Part shown: positions 1 through 8,717 of the stretch, piece by piece
Layout: every line of letters starts with the position of its first letter
How positions within the stretch are numbered: the stretch's first letter is position 1
DNA from: Psychrobacter glacincola
GTDB lineage: Bacteria > Pseudomonadota > Gammaproteobacteria > Pseudomonadales > Moraxellaceae
Length of the DNA stretch: 64,000 nt
Direction of reading: 5' to 3'
Assembly (NCBI GenBank): GCA_001411745.2
Contig: LIQB01000002.1
Coordinates: 311,892-375,891 of the forward strand
Made by a program: the position numbers and the translations under genes
Notes under the pieces: model-generated
What the model saw: only the letters and a program-made list of their open reading frames with translations
Databases searched by the model: none
What the model was told of the DNA's origin: nothing

Positions 1-47
1 TTTTAGCCCATTTAGAAAGTAATCGATTGAATTGAGGACACGCCCTA
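1..47. mobile_element. Right end of a MITE-like element (cut by window edge)
   Basis: The stretch ends in GAGGACACGCCC followed by TA. It matches the right end of the full copies at 37529-37702 and 55826-55987, including the inner words TTTAGCCCATTTA and ATTGAATTGAGGA. The left part lies outside the window. It sits just downstream of nth, so it may lie in that transcript's 3' region. Confidence 0.75.
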
Positions 48-68
48 AAGCAGTTATCGTTCTAAAAA

Positions 69-764
69 TTATAGCTCCAAAAACTTGGCTTTGTCTTTAA
101 ACATACATTCGTCATAAACAGGACACGCCCCGCATTTGGGTGTACGGGCTTGGCAAGTATAGCGCCCGTGCAAAATAAGATAATGATGCGCATCCACGAT
201 GAAGTCATCTGGGATACGCTCGACCAACTTATTTTCAACGATCAAGACGTTCTTGCCAGTGGCAAGTCCTGTACGATTACCTACCCGAAAGATATGAGTA
301 TCAACTGCCATGGTTGGCTGACCAAAAGCGGTATTTAACACCACATTAGCGGTTTTACGCCCAACGCCAGCGAGAGACTCTAAGTCGTTGCGGTTATCAG
401 GGACGCTGCTGTCAAATTTCTCAATTAAGTCTCGGCAAGTTTTGATGACATTTTTGGCTTTGGCATTGTATAAGCCAATATTTTTGATATAAGATTTTAG
501 ACCGTCTTCACCTAATGCCAAGATTGCTTCAGGTGTATTTGCTACGGGATATAATTGCTTGGTGGCAATATTGACGCTCACATCCGTCGCCTGCGCAGAC
601 AAGATGACCGCGATCAGCAGCTCAAAATTACTCTTATAATTCAATTCCGTAACCGGCTCATCAATCGTCGCTGCCAGTTTCTCAAAAAATGGACGCACAT
701 TACGATTGGGCATTCGCCGCGATGGCGGGGTATCGGCAGTTTTGTGCTTGACGGTTTTACTCAT
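69..764 (-). CDS. nth: Endonuclease III (DNA glycosylase/AP lyase)
   Basis: Base-excision repair enzyme that removes oxidised pyrimidines and cuts the abasic site. At 231 residues it is about 20 longer than E. coli Nth, because of a basic N-terminal extension. The helix-hairpin-helix LAGVGRKTANVVL is at residues 131-143, with the catalytic lysine at K137 and the catalytic aspartate at D155. The C-terminal iron-sulfur loop has C204, C211, C214 and C220, the exact C-x6-C-x2-C-x5-C spacing. It lies 107 bp downstream of the RnfB-like gene on the same strand, which recalls the rnf/rsx-nth operon of enterics and pseudomonads. A later start at M18 is possible. Confidence 0.97.
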   Translation of the reverse strand: MSKTVKHKTADTPPSRRMPNRNVRPFFEKLAATIDEPVTELNYKSNFELLIAVILSAQATDVSVNIATKQLYPVANTPEAILALGEDGLKSYIKNIGLYNAKAKNVIKTCRDLIEKFDSSVPDNRNDLESLAGVGRKTANVVLNTAFGQPTMAVDTHIFRVGNRTGLATGKNVLIVENKLVERIPDDFIVDAHHYLILHGRYTCQARTPKCGACPVYDECMFKDKAKFLEL

Positions 765-871
765 AGTATTCTTACTATTTTTTGGCTATTGATAATTAAT
801 AACTGATACAAGATATCGGAATAAATTCATTTTAGCGATGTTGGACTGTCTAACAAATGATAATTACGCTA

Positions 872-1720
872 TTAAAGCTGACTTAACTCTACTTGCAACG
901 CGTCAAGCTCTACTTGTTTGCTCTCATTTGGACGGACACTTAGCTGTTTTTCTAGCTTTTTAATTTTACTACGAAGCTTCGCTGCGGCAATAGTATTTTT
1001 TGCCTGCGCTTCGCTGATATTCAACGATTGACTAGCGGCATTGTTCAGTTTTGCTTCAACCATGCTGACCACAGGTCTACTATTGCTACTATCAGCCAGC
1101 TGCTCGGTGACGCGTCTTAAATGAGTATGATAGCGCTGTCTTAAATCTTCTTGCTCTGTGGTACGTTCAGAGCTAGACAGCTCCCGTTCAACAGTGACCA
1201 AGTCGATACAGTCGACTGGACAAGGAGCGATGCAAAGCTCGCAGCCGGTGCATAAATCCGTAAAGATAGTATGCATGTGCTTACCAGTACCCACAATAGC
1301 ATCGACTGGGCAGGCAGGTATACATTTGGTGCAGCCGATACAATCATCTTCACGGATCACCGCACGTACCTCAGTCGGACGTTCAGAGGTCGCATCTATT
1401 GGCCACTGAGAAGGCGCAGCGCTAAGTATCGCTTCATGACTATCTATATTAATGATTTGAGCGATAGCATTGGTAACGGGTTGACCACCGGGTACACATT
1501 TATTGTATGGTTCATTGTCTAGCACGATAGCTGCGGCATAGGGCAAGCAGCCGTCTGGGTGCTCGCAAAGTCCACATTGTGTTTGCGGTAGACAAGCATC
1601 AATATATGAGATTTTCGCTTGTATGTCCGCAGGTAAGCGCTCTATATCCAACGTGTCGAACAAGATTGGCAAATTGGTGAGACGGATGTGGGTGCTATTT
1701 TTACTAGTGGTGCTTTGCAT
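872..1720 (-). CDS. rsxB: RnfB/RsxB-like iron-sulfur protein without membrane anchor
   Basis: Electron-transfer protein of the Rnf/Rsx subunit B family, 282 residues. An N-terminal FeS domain with C49, C52, C58 and C75 is followed by two ferredoxin motifs around residues 125-175, CIGCTKCIPACP and CTGCELCIAPCP. The C-terminal 100 residues are charged and probably helical or coiled. Classical RnfB starts with a hydrophobic membrane helix. This protein starts with a polar segment, and none of the other rnf genes (A, C, D, G, E) is nearby, so it is probably a soluble orphan derivative. It is followed by nth, as in intact rnf operons. The symbol follows family practice; membership of a full complex is not supported here. 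Confidence 0.85.
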   Translation of the reverse strand: MQSTTSKNSTHIRLTNLPILFDTLDIERLPADIQAKISYIDACLPQTQCGLCEHPDGCLPYAAAIVLDNEPYNKCVPGGQPVTNAIAQIINIDSHEAILSAAPSQWPIDATSERPTEVRAVIREDDCIGCTKCIPACPVDAIVGTGKHMHTIFTDLCTGCELCIAPCPVDCIDLVTVERELSSSERTTEQEDLRQRYHTHLRRVTEQLADSSNSRPVVSMVEAKLNNAASQSLNISEAQAKNTIAAAKLRSKIKKLEKQLSVRPNESKQVELDALQVELSQL

Positions 1721-1742
1721 ATGCTTTAAAACCTTAATATCA

Positions 1743-1763
1743 GTGCTAAGTGCTAAGTGCTAA
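1743..1763. repeat. Three tandem copies of GTGCTAA
   Basis: A heptamer repeated three times directly upstream of the RnfB-like gene (read TTAGCAC on the coding strand). This is a possible slippage-prone spacer; no function is claimed. Confidence 0.6.
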
Positions 1764-1836
1764 GTGTGCTCTGAGCGCTGACATTAGAATAATAGGATAA
1801 TAACGATATTGATAAATGCTGCATTGATATTATAGA

Positions 1837-2862
1837 TTAAAGCAAAATACCTTGCTCATTGGCAATTTGTGCAATCAGCGCGTAAGCAATGCTACCTTTT
1901 GAGGGTATTTTTGGCAAATTTGACAGATCAAAAAAATCGGCGTGCGACAGCTCATCTTCTTGGATAACAATTTCGCCAGCTGCATAAGAAGCACGAAAGC
2001 CTAGCATTAAATTAGACGGAAATGGCCATGGCTGACTGCTGACGTAACGAATATCTGATAGGCTGATATTCACCTCTTCTGCCACTTCGCGTACCACCGC
2101 GTGTTCTAGGCTTTCACCCACTTCTACAAAGCCTGCAATCAAACCGTATAGTAACGGTTGTGGCGACTGTAATAAATGAGGCGCTGTTTTTTGCTGTCCA
2201 TAACGATGATGATGGGCTAGCAAAATCTGCATTTCACCAGTTTGCGGATTCGGTCGAGTGATAGCCGTGATGACACAGGGTTGTACACGTGGGTATTGGA
2301 GCAATCGGCACACTGGACAGACCATCGCACGCTCATCTCGTTTGGCATGAATGGTTGGGGCAGCACAGCGACTACAAAACTGTGTATCTGTTTGCCAGCG
2401 CAATAACTGTATCGCTTGGCTAAGCTGATCGGACAAAGCCACGGGCAACTGAGTAATCAGCTGGCGGTAAGGAACAAACGCATTGCCACTGCCCTCAGCG
2501 ATGATAGGCAATGCAATATGATGTGCAATTGCATAGTCATAAGTAATAGCGCTAGCCGCTTGCGCAGTAAAGGTGTGGAGAGTATTAATCGAACGATCGG
2601 TACTTTCTAGAGTATCGGAACTTTCTAAAATATCGGCATACTTCAGAGCGTCTACACTCGCGCTAGTATGATTGACATCAGGCGACCAGTGACGCGGTGC
2701 TAGGCTTTCGAGTAGCGTGACATGACCAACTTGATAAGCAAGCTGGGTCTCCTCGTCTGAATGTGTAGCGGATGGGGGTAATTCAAGCTGCACCGGCCAC
2801 CATCCATTAGGTCGCTGGTGGCATAAAACAGTATCATCACTAAATACAAAAGCGCTGGTCAT
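1837..2862 (-). CDS. nudC: NAD(H) pyrophosphatase / NAD-cap hydrolase NudC
   Basis: Nudix hydrolase that splits NADH to NMNH and AMP and, in family members, removes NAD caps from RNA. The chosen start (M13 of the longest frame) has GGAA about 9 bases upstream and gives 341 residues; a frame opening at 2898 has no clear ribosome site. The middle holds a four-cysteine zinc ribbon (CSRCAAP and CPVC). It is followed by the Nudix box, GFVEVGESLEHAVVREVAEE, and then SQPWPFP, the signature that separates NudC from other Nudix proteins. The N-terminal third is long and variable. It stands alone, with a palindromic repeat upstream. Confidence 0.95.
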   Translation of the reverse strand: MTSAFVFSDDTVLCHQRPNGWWPVQLELPPSATHSDEETQLAYQVGHVTLLESLAPRHWSPDVNHTSASVDALKYADILESSDTLESTDRSINTLHTFTAQAASAITYDYAIAHHIALPIIAEGSGNAFVPYRQLITQLPVALSDQLSQAIQLLRWQTDTQFCSRCAAPTIHAKRDERAMVCPVCRLLQYPRVQPCVITAITRPNPQTGEMQILLAHHHRYGQQKTAPHLLQSPQPLLYGLIAGFVEVGESLEHAVVREVAEEVNISLSDIRYVSSQPWPFPSNLMLGFRASYAAGEIVIQEDELSHADFFDLSNLPKIPSKGSIAYALIAQIANEQGILL

Positions 2863-2933
2863 AGGTAAAATTCCAAACCGGTTACGGTCAGTACGCATCA
2901 GTGCTGATACAGACTTTTTTTTAATTGAATTAA

Positions 2934-3040
2934 AGTCAATCCTATATCATTCGGATACGGTGTCAGTCAGGCTCGCTCAGCACTACTATTCGTAGTGCTT
3001 TCACTCACCTTGCTTATATCCAGATTATATGGGATCGACT
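2934..3040. repeat. 107-bp imperfect palindromic intergenic repeat (REP-like)
   Basis: The outer arms pair as AGTC/GACT, ATCC/GGAT and ATAT/ATAT with single mismatches between them. Inner arms include GGATA/TATCC and GGTG/CACC, and the tip is AGCACTA-ctattcg-TAGTGCT (2979-2999). The whole unit could extrude as one long hairpin. It fills the gap between nudC and the FimL-like gene. I saw no second copy in this window. Confidence 0.6.
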
Positions 3041-3112
3041 ATATATAAATGAAGGGCTATGGCAGCAAAGCCGCCATTTAAATATCATTTTAGTGCTTAA
3101 GCGTGATAGAAA

Positions 3113-4795
3113 TTAGGCTGCGAGTAAATGACTCAAGCTCTGCTGTCCCACATCTAATGCTTGTTTGCTGACCGGACGATTGTGCTCAAAACCATCTAGA
3201 TGATGATCGACGGCCATAATGACATCAGCGATACAGGCAAGTGTACTGTCTTCAATGCGTTGCCCACCTTCGATACGTTGCTGAAGATAATTGGCCAATT
3301 GACTGAGCATGCTGGCAGGTGTTGGTAGCTGTAAGAAGCGTACAGCCCCTGCCACTTGGCGCATCATCTCAGGTATGTTCTGAATATTGAGCATATCGCG
3401 CTCTGGCTCAGCCAAATAATCGTTAATGGCTTGTTCTGCACTGGCAATAGCGGAACGACTTTCTTGTATTAAAGTATCATTAGCCGTATTGAGCTGATGT
3501 AAAGAGATATGCGGGTTATTCAGTGGCAAATAGATGGCCCCTGGTGTGTGCATTTCTGCCATTGCAATGGTGGCGTTTTCAGCATGCATTAATGCCAACA
3601 GCAAGTGATCGAAATCATCAGGCGAGGGCGTTTGCCAATGACTAACAGCTTCTGCTGCTACGCTGAGACTATTGGCTGCATTTGATAAACCAAGCAAGCG
3701 TAACGCTGAGCTCAATTCTGTTAGCTCTTCGATAATCTGTGCGGTTTGCATATCAACAGGGTTCAATGAATCACCACGTGCGTAGCTATCCACATTTTCT
3801 TTGATGGTATTAATTTGGGTCTGAATGATGGTGTTCAGCGTATCGGTCAGGGCGCGATTAGGACCGAATAAGAAACGTTTCATTTGCTCAAGTTGTGCGC
3901 TTTCCAAGTGGTTGCTGGCGTATTGCTCACGCAGTCGTTGCGCCGCATCACTGTCACGCTGGCAAGCAAAACTGACCAAATCCGCAAAACGTTTGTCCAT
4001 CACAGGCAAGTAGCTTTGGAATTGCTGCTCTAAATAAATCAGTGTGTGTTTTTGACTCAGATTTAGCGGTAATATCGTGGCAATGTCAGTGATAGCTGCG
4101 GTGGCCGCTTGCCAAAATAGACTGCTGGTGTTTGATGCTATCAAAGCACACGCTGCACTCATGGCATCAAGTTTTTGCTGATCGTCTGGGCTAACGTTGC
4201 TATCTTGATTGAGAAGAGCGACCCCAAGACCACTACGATAAGCATAAGTTAGTAGTTCAGTGTCTAGGTTAAGCTCGTCAAGTGGTTGGAAATTTTGTTC
4301 AGGGTTGGCAATGATGACACTACTGCTACCAAAAGCTGCAAAATAGTCTGCTGTGATAGGGGTTTCTTGCCCGTGAGCGTTGAGTTTATTGATAACAGGC
4401 AGTAACAAGGTTGGCTCTACCGACTCTGTCAAAAGCACAAACTCGATATAGCGATCCAGTGTCATAATGGCTTCTGATAAGTCCATAATCAAGCTGGTAT
4501 CGTTATTATCACCATTATCATAGAGGCGCTGTAAACCATTGACAATAGCGGTATTCAAAGCCTCTGCACCAACCAAAGATATCAGCTCAAAGATGCAAGA
4601 CAGCTGCTTTAGCACAGTGATAGAATCTAATAATAAAGGGGCTTGACTATTATCATCATTAAATTCACTCAGATGAATCTCAGTATCTTTTAAGGTTACG
4701 ATGATCTCATCATGCAACAAATGTAGCGATGGTAGATTGAAATCAGTAACACTAAGCGTTGGGGCCGTTAACTTCATTTGCGCAGACTGGTTCAT
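3113..4795 (-). CDS. fimL: FimL-like protein (degenerate ChpA N-terminal homologue)
   Basis: In pseudomonads and Acinetobacter, FimL resembles the N-terminal part of the chemosensory kinase ChpA. It lacks phosphotransfer histidines and acts as a scaffold linking the Pil-Chp response regulator PilG to type IV pilus and cAMP control. Here a helical protein of 560 residues, FimL's usual length, carries ChpA-like segments such as LPSLHLLHDEIIVTLKDTE near the N-terminus. No kinase, CheW or receiver domain follows. The start used (M22 of the longest frame) has GGAAAAACACC before the ATG. Regulation is not evident. The name rests on length and remembered similarity rather than on a decisive motif. 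Confidence 0.65.
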   Translation of the reverse strand: MNQSAQMKLTAPTLSVTDFNLPSLHLLHDEIIVTLKDTEIHLSEFNDDNSQAPLLLDSITVLKQLSCIFELISLVGAEALNTAIVNGLQRLYDNGDNNDTSLIMDLSEAIMTLDRYIEFVLLTESVEPTLLLPVINKLNAHGQETPITADYFAAFGSSSVIIANPEQNFQPLDELNLDTELLTYAYRSGLGVALLNQDSNVSPDDQQKLDAMSAACALIASNTSSLFWQAATAAITDIATILPLNLSQKHTLIYLEQQFQSYLPVMDKRFADLVSFACQRDSDAAQRLREQYASNHLESAQLEQMKRFLFGPNRALTDTLNTIIQTQINTIKENVDSYARGDSLNPVDMQTAQIIEELTELSSALRLLGLSNAANSLSVAAEAVSHWQTPSPDDFDHLLLALMHAENATIAMAEMHTPGAIYLPLNNPHISLHQLNTANDTLIQESRSAIASAEQAINDYLAEPERDMLNIQNIPEMMRQVAGAVRFLQLPTPASMLSQLANYLQQRIEGGQRIEDSTLACIADVIMAVDHHLDGFEHNRPVSKQALDVGQQSLSHLLAA

Positions 4796-4955
4796 AGGTG
4801 TTTTTCCATAATGTACTGATGAGAATGGCGATGGTTTAAATGATGATCGAAAAAGCACTTGCTGGTGATGTTTTAACGCTTAATATAACAATAATTAAGC
4901 CTATATTATACAAATGTTATTGTTCAAAGATTGATATCATCAGCTTATACGGCGA

Positions 4956-6572
4956 CTACATATTGGCTTTTAGCTCAGGATACGCTTCTGCGAGCGCGGC
5001 ATACCACTCTTGATTGGTATTTTCATCCGTAGATGACTCTAGCAACAAAGACGCTAAATTGGCAAAACTGGCGTGTGCTGTCTGCCCACCATCTGTTTGC
5101 GTGTCTTCTTCGATGGCGAGTGTAACCTGCCCACCTGTCATCGCTAGATAAACTTCTGCTAAAATCTCTGAATCAAGTAAGGCGCCGTGAAAAGTACGAT
5201 CTTGCTTTCCCACATTTAGGCGACGCACTAAAGCATCTAGGGTGTTTTTTTGCCCAGGATATTGCTGCTTTGCCATGACCAGCGAGTCAGTCACTTGTAC
5301 GCGCTCGGCAAAGTCGTTCATACCAACTTTGGCAAACTCCATGTTTAAGAAGTTCATATCAAAGGTGGCGTTATGAGCGATGATTTCTGCGCCGTCCATA
5401 AAATCATAGAGCGACTGAGCAACTTGATCAAAGGTAGGCTTGTCGGTCAAAAATGCCTCAGAAATACCATGGATACGAATGACCTCGTCATCCATGCCGC
5501 GCTGTGGATTGATATAAACGTGGAGCTTTTCACCCGTAAATTTACGCCCGATCATCTCCACGATACCGACTTCGATAATACGGTCGCCTTTTAACGGATC
5601 AAGGCCTGTGGTTTCAGTATCCATAATGAGCTGGCGATCAGACTCATGACGATGGATAGGTTTGGGTAGCAGCGGTATGAAATACGGATTGGCACGGCTG
5701 GTGTCGCCGTCAAATTTTGGTGTATTAGCTTCTTCTATGCCAGTAACGGTAGCAGGCACATGATCATTTATCGTTGCATCAGTCATAGACGTTTGGGTTT
5801 CCGGCATCTCTATTTTACTCATTGGTTTGCTAGCATTATGCTGATAGCGATCGGCTTCTATTACAGCATCTTTACTCATCATATCATCGGCAGGGTTTGT
5901 ATCGTTATCAGTGTCTATGACATCTTCGTCAAGCTCATCATCTGTCATGTCCAGACCCAGTGGATCGAAACTTAGCCAGTCATCGTGAGCAGCATTTTGC
6001 GCTGTATTAGGCATTATTTGCCCTTTTTTTTTAGCTGTGTCTTGCGGCTCTATGCTCGATAATTCTTTACTGCTGGACGTCACGCCCAAGTTTGCCAGCT
6101 CGTCCGCTTTTTCATTGCCTGCATGTCCTGCGTGACCTTTGACCCAATGCCAGTCAACATCGCGCTGCTGGCATAGCTTGTCTAATTGCTGCCAAAGGTC
6201 TTGATTGGCGACAGGTTTTTTACTTGCCGTTTTCCAGCCTCTTTTTTTCCAACCCTCTATCCATTCGGTGATGCCTTTTTTGACATAGCTTGAGTCTGTC
6301 CAAATCTCGAGGTTGTGCTCATGCGGGCTATGGGTTAGTGCTTGTATTGCGCCCATCAACTCCATGCGATTATTGGTCGTCTCTTTATCACCGCCGTACA
6401 AATCTTGTGTACGTCCATCACTAAAAATGAGATGTGCGCCCCAGCCACCAGCGCCCGGATTGCCTTTACAGGCACCATCCGTATAGGCCACGGTGGTGTT
6501 TGATTTGGCGGCCAACGGATTCATCGCGTTACTGGTGTTGAATGGCTGCGCTGAGGTGCGATTGTCTGACAT
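4956..6572 (-). CDS. rnhA-dnaQ: Fused ribonuclease HI / DNA polymerase III epsilon exonuclease
   Basis: A two-domain protein of 538 residues. Residues about 26-165 are RNase HI, with the acidic set D32 in YTDGACKGN, the Glu of NNRMELM, the Asp of WTDSSY and the final Asp after [13 protein letters not shown] linker of about 140 polar, Asp-rich residues follows. From about residue 310 comes the proofreading exonuclease, with [10 protein letters not shown] (Exo I), [10 protein letters not shown] (Exo II) and [11 protein letters not shown] (Exo III, DEDDh type). In E. coli the two genes are adjacent and divergent; here they are one frame, as known in Acinetobacter. The C-terminus has the extra tail that binds the polymerase subunit in other DnaQ proteins. 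Confidence 0.96.
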   Translation of the reverse strand: MSDNRTSAQPFNTSNAMNPLAAKSNTTVAYTDGACKGNPGAGGWGAHLIFSDGRTQDLYGGDKETTNNRMELMGAIQALTHSPHEHNLEIWTDSSYVKKGITEWIEGWKKRGWKTASKKPVANQDLWQQLDKLCQQRDVDWHWVKGHAGHAGNEKADELANLGVTSSSKELSSIEPQDTAKKKGQIMPNTAQNAAHDDWLSFDPLGLDMTDDELDEDVIDTDNDTNPADDMMSKDAVIEADRYQHNASKPMSKIEMPETQTSMTDATINDHVPATVTGIEEANTPKFDGDTSRANPYFIPLLPKPIHRHESDRQLIMDTETTGLDPLKGDRIIEVGIVEMIGRKFTGEKLHVYINPQRGMDDEVIRIHGISEAFLTDKPTFDQVAQSLYDFMDGAEIIAHNATFDMNFLNMEFAKVGMNDFAERVQVTDSLVMAKQQYPGQKNTLDALVRRLNVGKQDRTFHGALLDSEILAEVYLAMTGGQVTLAIEEDTQTDGGQTAHASFANLASLLLESSTDENTNQEWYAALAEAYPELKANM

Positions 6573-6995
6573 AAAAAATTATTGACCTAAAAATTGATAA
6601 ACATAGGGAGGGTTGGAGGGATTTTGCTCGCGTTGTTTTTACACCAGCGCTTCCGTTATATTTTGGGAATGAGTATAACAAATCTATCGTTGATGTGGGC
6701 AATCGTAATGCACAAAGTCGCCAAAAGCACAGATCATAATAGTAACCTTGCTATTTTCTGTTAAAATGAGCTGTGTTGCGACACAGTATCAAACGGTATT
6801 GACTACGCAGCAGAAAAAACAGCAGTTTGCTGGCGTCAATTAGTAGCGCAAATCATTCGACAGTGCCAATAGTTGATGAAAACATGCCCTAGAAAATCAC
6901 GTTAATATTAAGATTGTCGTCATCACTGTTTAAAGATAGTTTTTTTAAGACAATTTTCATAAAAGTTTAATGCATGAATGCAGGATAACCCTATT
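6573..6995. other. Divergent intergenic region with two small hairpins
   Basis: This region separates rnhA-dnaQ (minus) from a lipoprotein gene (plus) and must hold both promoters. I see no credible ORF. Two short inverted repeats stand out: CTGTG/CACAG (6771-6786), and ATTGAC/GTCAAT (6798-6840) with an inner CAGCA/TGCTG pair. No confident -35/-10 pair could be assigned. Confidence 0.4.
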
Positions 6996-7550
6996 ATGTC
7001 CTTACGCTCAAACATTTTTTATAAAAGGCTGATGCGCTTACCAGTCGGCATAGCGGTGAGCAGCGCACTATTTTTAAGTGCTTGCAACGATAGCAACATT
7101 CAAGCTGATACTGGAATGGTCGAAGCGGCGACAGACTTATCGATTTTTGAAGGTTGTTACACGGTTAGTCATGACGAGCCTGCCCAAATAAAAGTGAGTC
7201 AACAGGATGGCTCGTGGGTGATGCAGATGAAAGAGCCGGCAAGTGCGAAGCGCGTTTGGGATGACGCTGAGCCGCTAGAAGTGATTGAAAATAGCGAAAT
7301 TCCGCAGTTTTTCTCTATTGACCCTGACAATGTCGATGCGGTCATTGGGCGTCCTGATCGAGTGCTAGTACTGGCTCATGTGAAGCCTGCCTATGCCAAT
7401 ATCGATCCACTCTTAGATAGTGAATACTTATCCTATATTTATCGCGGTGCCAATACCATCTATCGTGTCGAGTGTGATGATGTTAATACCGATATTTTAG
7501 CCAATCCACATGCCAATATTGTGATTGATAATGTTAATGAGAGCCTCTAA
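6996..7550 (+). CDS. Small predicted lipoprotein, function unknown
   Basis: 184 residues starting at MSLRSNIF; AGGA lies about 11 bases upstream, while an earlier in-frame ATG at 6978 lacks a ribosome site. A basic N-region and hydrophobic stretch end in the lipobox LSAC, so it is probably lipidated and placed in the envelope by the Lol system. The mature part has no motif I recognise. The region EGCYTVSHDEPAQIKVSQQD looks like a compact beta-rich fold with cysteines at both ends. The next gene on the same strand encodes a small membrane protein 70 bp downstream. Confidence 0.7.
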   Translation: MSLRSNIFYKRLMRLPVGIAVSSALFLSACNDSNIQADTGMVEAATDLSIFEGCYTVSHDEPAQIKVSQQDGSWVMQMKEPASAKRVWDDAEPLEVIENSEIPQFFSIDPDNVDAVIGRPDRVLVLAHVKPAYANIDPLLDSEYLSYIYRGANTIYRVECDDVNTDILANPHANIVIDNVNESL

Positions 7551-7620
7551 ACAAGCACGGCTCATAAACAGAATTTATGATCGATAGTTTTGTTTTAAAC
7601 AGTGTTTTGCTATAAACCAT

Positions 7621-7947
7621 ATGTCATTAGAGTTAAGCAATATGAATTTTTTTAGTTACGTGGTATTGGGCGGATTTTCTTATGCGGCTGGTTGGGCAAT
7701 CAGAACCTATGTACTTGATAAGAAGCCTGAACCTGAGCAACCTTACAATCTAAAGCATCCTGCAATTTTGGCGTACTTAGGCGGTTTCTTTATTATTATG
7801 CTGATTGTTTCGTGGCTGATTGGTCGCTATGCGCTTGGGCATGCTGCTATCGATTTGCCGTTTATTATTATCAATAGCCTCGTTGCAACCTTTGTCTATT
7901 CGTTCGGTCTCAATCCAGAAAAAGCGCGTTATGATGTTCCAGATTAA
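7621..7947 (+). CDS. Small membrane protein, function unknown
   Basis: 108 residues with about three hydrophobic segments: residues 10-28, 48-70 (GGFFIIMLIVSWLIG) and 78-96. A short charged loop, DKKPEPEQP, lies between the first two. Start choice is uncertain: M1 has no clear ribosome site, and M8 (7642) is an alternative. The gene ends 28 bases before a bidirectional terminator shared with the convergent YkvA-family gene. I do not recognise a family. Confidence 0.6.
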   Translation: MSLELSNMNFFSYVVLGGFSYAAGWAIRTYVLDKKPEPEQPYNLKHPAILAYLGGFFIIMLIVSWLIGRYALGHAAIDLPFIIINSLVATFVYSFGLNPEKARYDVPD

Positions 7948-7974
7948 CTCACATAAATAATTGCTATTAATGAA

Positions 7975-8020
7975 TAAAAAAGCCACGGCTGATACATTGA
8001 TTGTTAGTCGTGGCTTTTTA
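7975..8020. terminator. Bidirectional rho-independent terminator
   Basis: AGCCACG (7981-7987) pairs with CGTGGCT (8009-8015), with an A-run on the left and a T-run on the right. It lies between two convergent genes and can serve both. Confidence 0.85.
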
Positions 8021-8054
8021 TAACGATCATTTTAGGATGATAGCTTGTACAAAG

Positions 8055-8465
8055 TTACCTGTTTTTCTTTAAGTCAGTAGCGGTTTTGATAGCGGTTTGT
8101 TTTTGCTTCCAAGTTTGATATTTTTGCAAATCTTTTTCGACCAACTTCAAGCAAAAGGTGAGGACTAGCGCATCGTCAATATGACCGATAAAAGGTATGA
8201 AATCTGGAATGATATCGATTGGATTGAGAGTATAGAGCAGTCCAACCACACCTGCTGAAATGGTTTTATAGGGAATATCGCGATAGTTTCCTTGATAATA
8301 GTCTTTAATCAAGCTCATGAATAGCATCAAATCTTTGGCAAAACGCTCAAGATGGCTACTGTCTTTTAGCTTTTCTTGCAGTTTTTCTTCTTCGTTAATG
8401 AGGTACTCTAAATCGGTGTCCAATATGTCCTCTTTTTTCTGTTTATCAATCGCTTTCTCAGCCAT
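8055..8465 (-). CDS. YkvA family protein (DUF1232)
   Basis: 136 residues. A charged helical N-terminal half, probably cytoplasmic, is followed by the DUF1232 hairpin GLLYTLNPIDIIPDFIPFIG-HIDDALVL. The defining DxxPDxIPxxGxxDD pattern is complete, and this segment is thought to sit in the membrane. The molecular function of the family is unknown. The gene stands alone and shares a terminator with the convergent gene. Confidence 0.85.
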   Translation of the reverse strand: MAEKAIDKQKKEDILDTDLEYLINEEEKLQEKLKDSSHLERFAKDLMLFMSLIKDYYQGNYRDIPYKTISAGVVGLLYTLNPIDIIPDFIPFIGHIDDALVLTFCLKLVEKDLQKYQTWKQKQTAIKTATDLKKNR

Positions 8466-8717
8466 TATTATTATCCTTATTTAACCTAAATCGGTATTCT
8501 CATACTACAACAAAGTCGCGGAATGTGCCAATAGGGCTAGGTTTTTGGTGTGTAGCATCGCGAAAAATTAAATAGTGGTAAGGGTTGGGCAACTATCATA
8601 GCCAAAAAAGTGTTTACAATATGCTGCTGTGCAGTTTAAGCAAGTAGCAAGTAGGCTGCAAAAATAAATATGATGCAAAAGTATATTAAAATAAAGATGA
8701 TAAGGTGGCAGAGAGAG

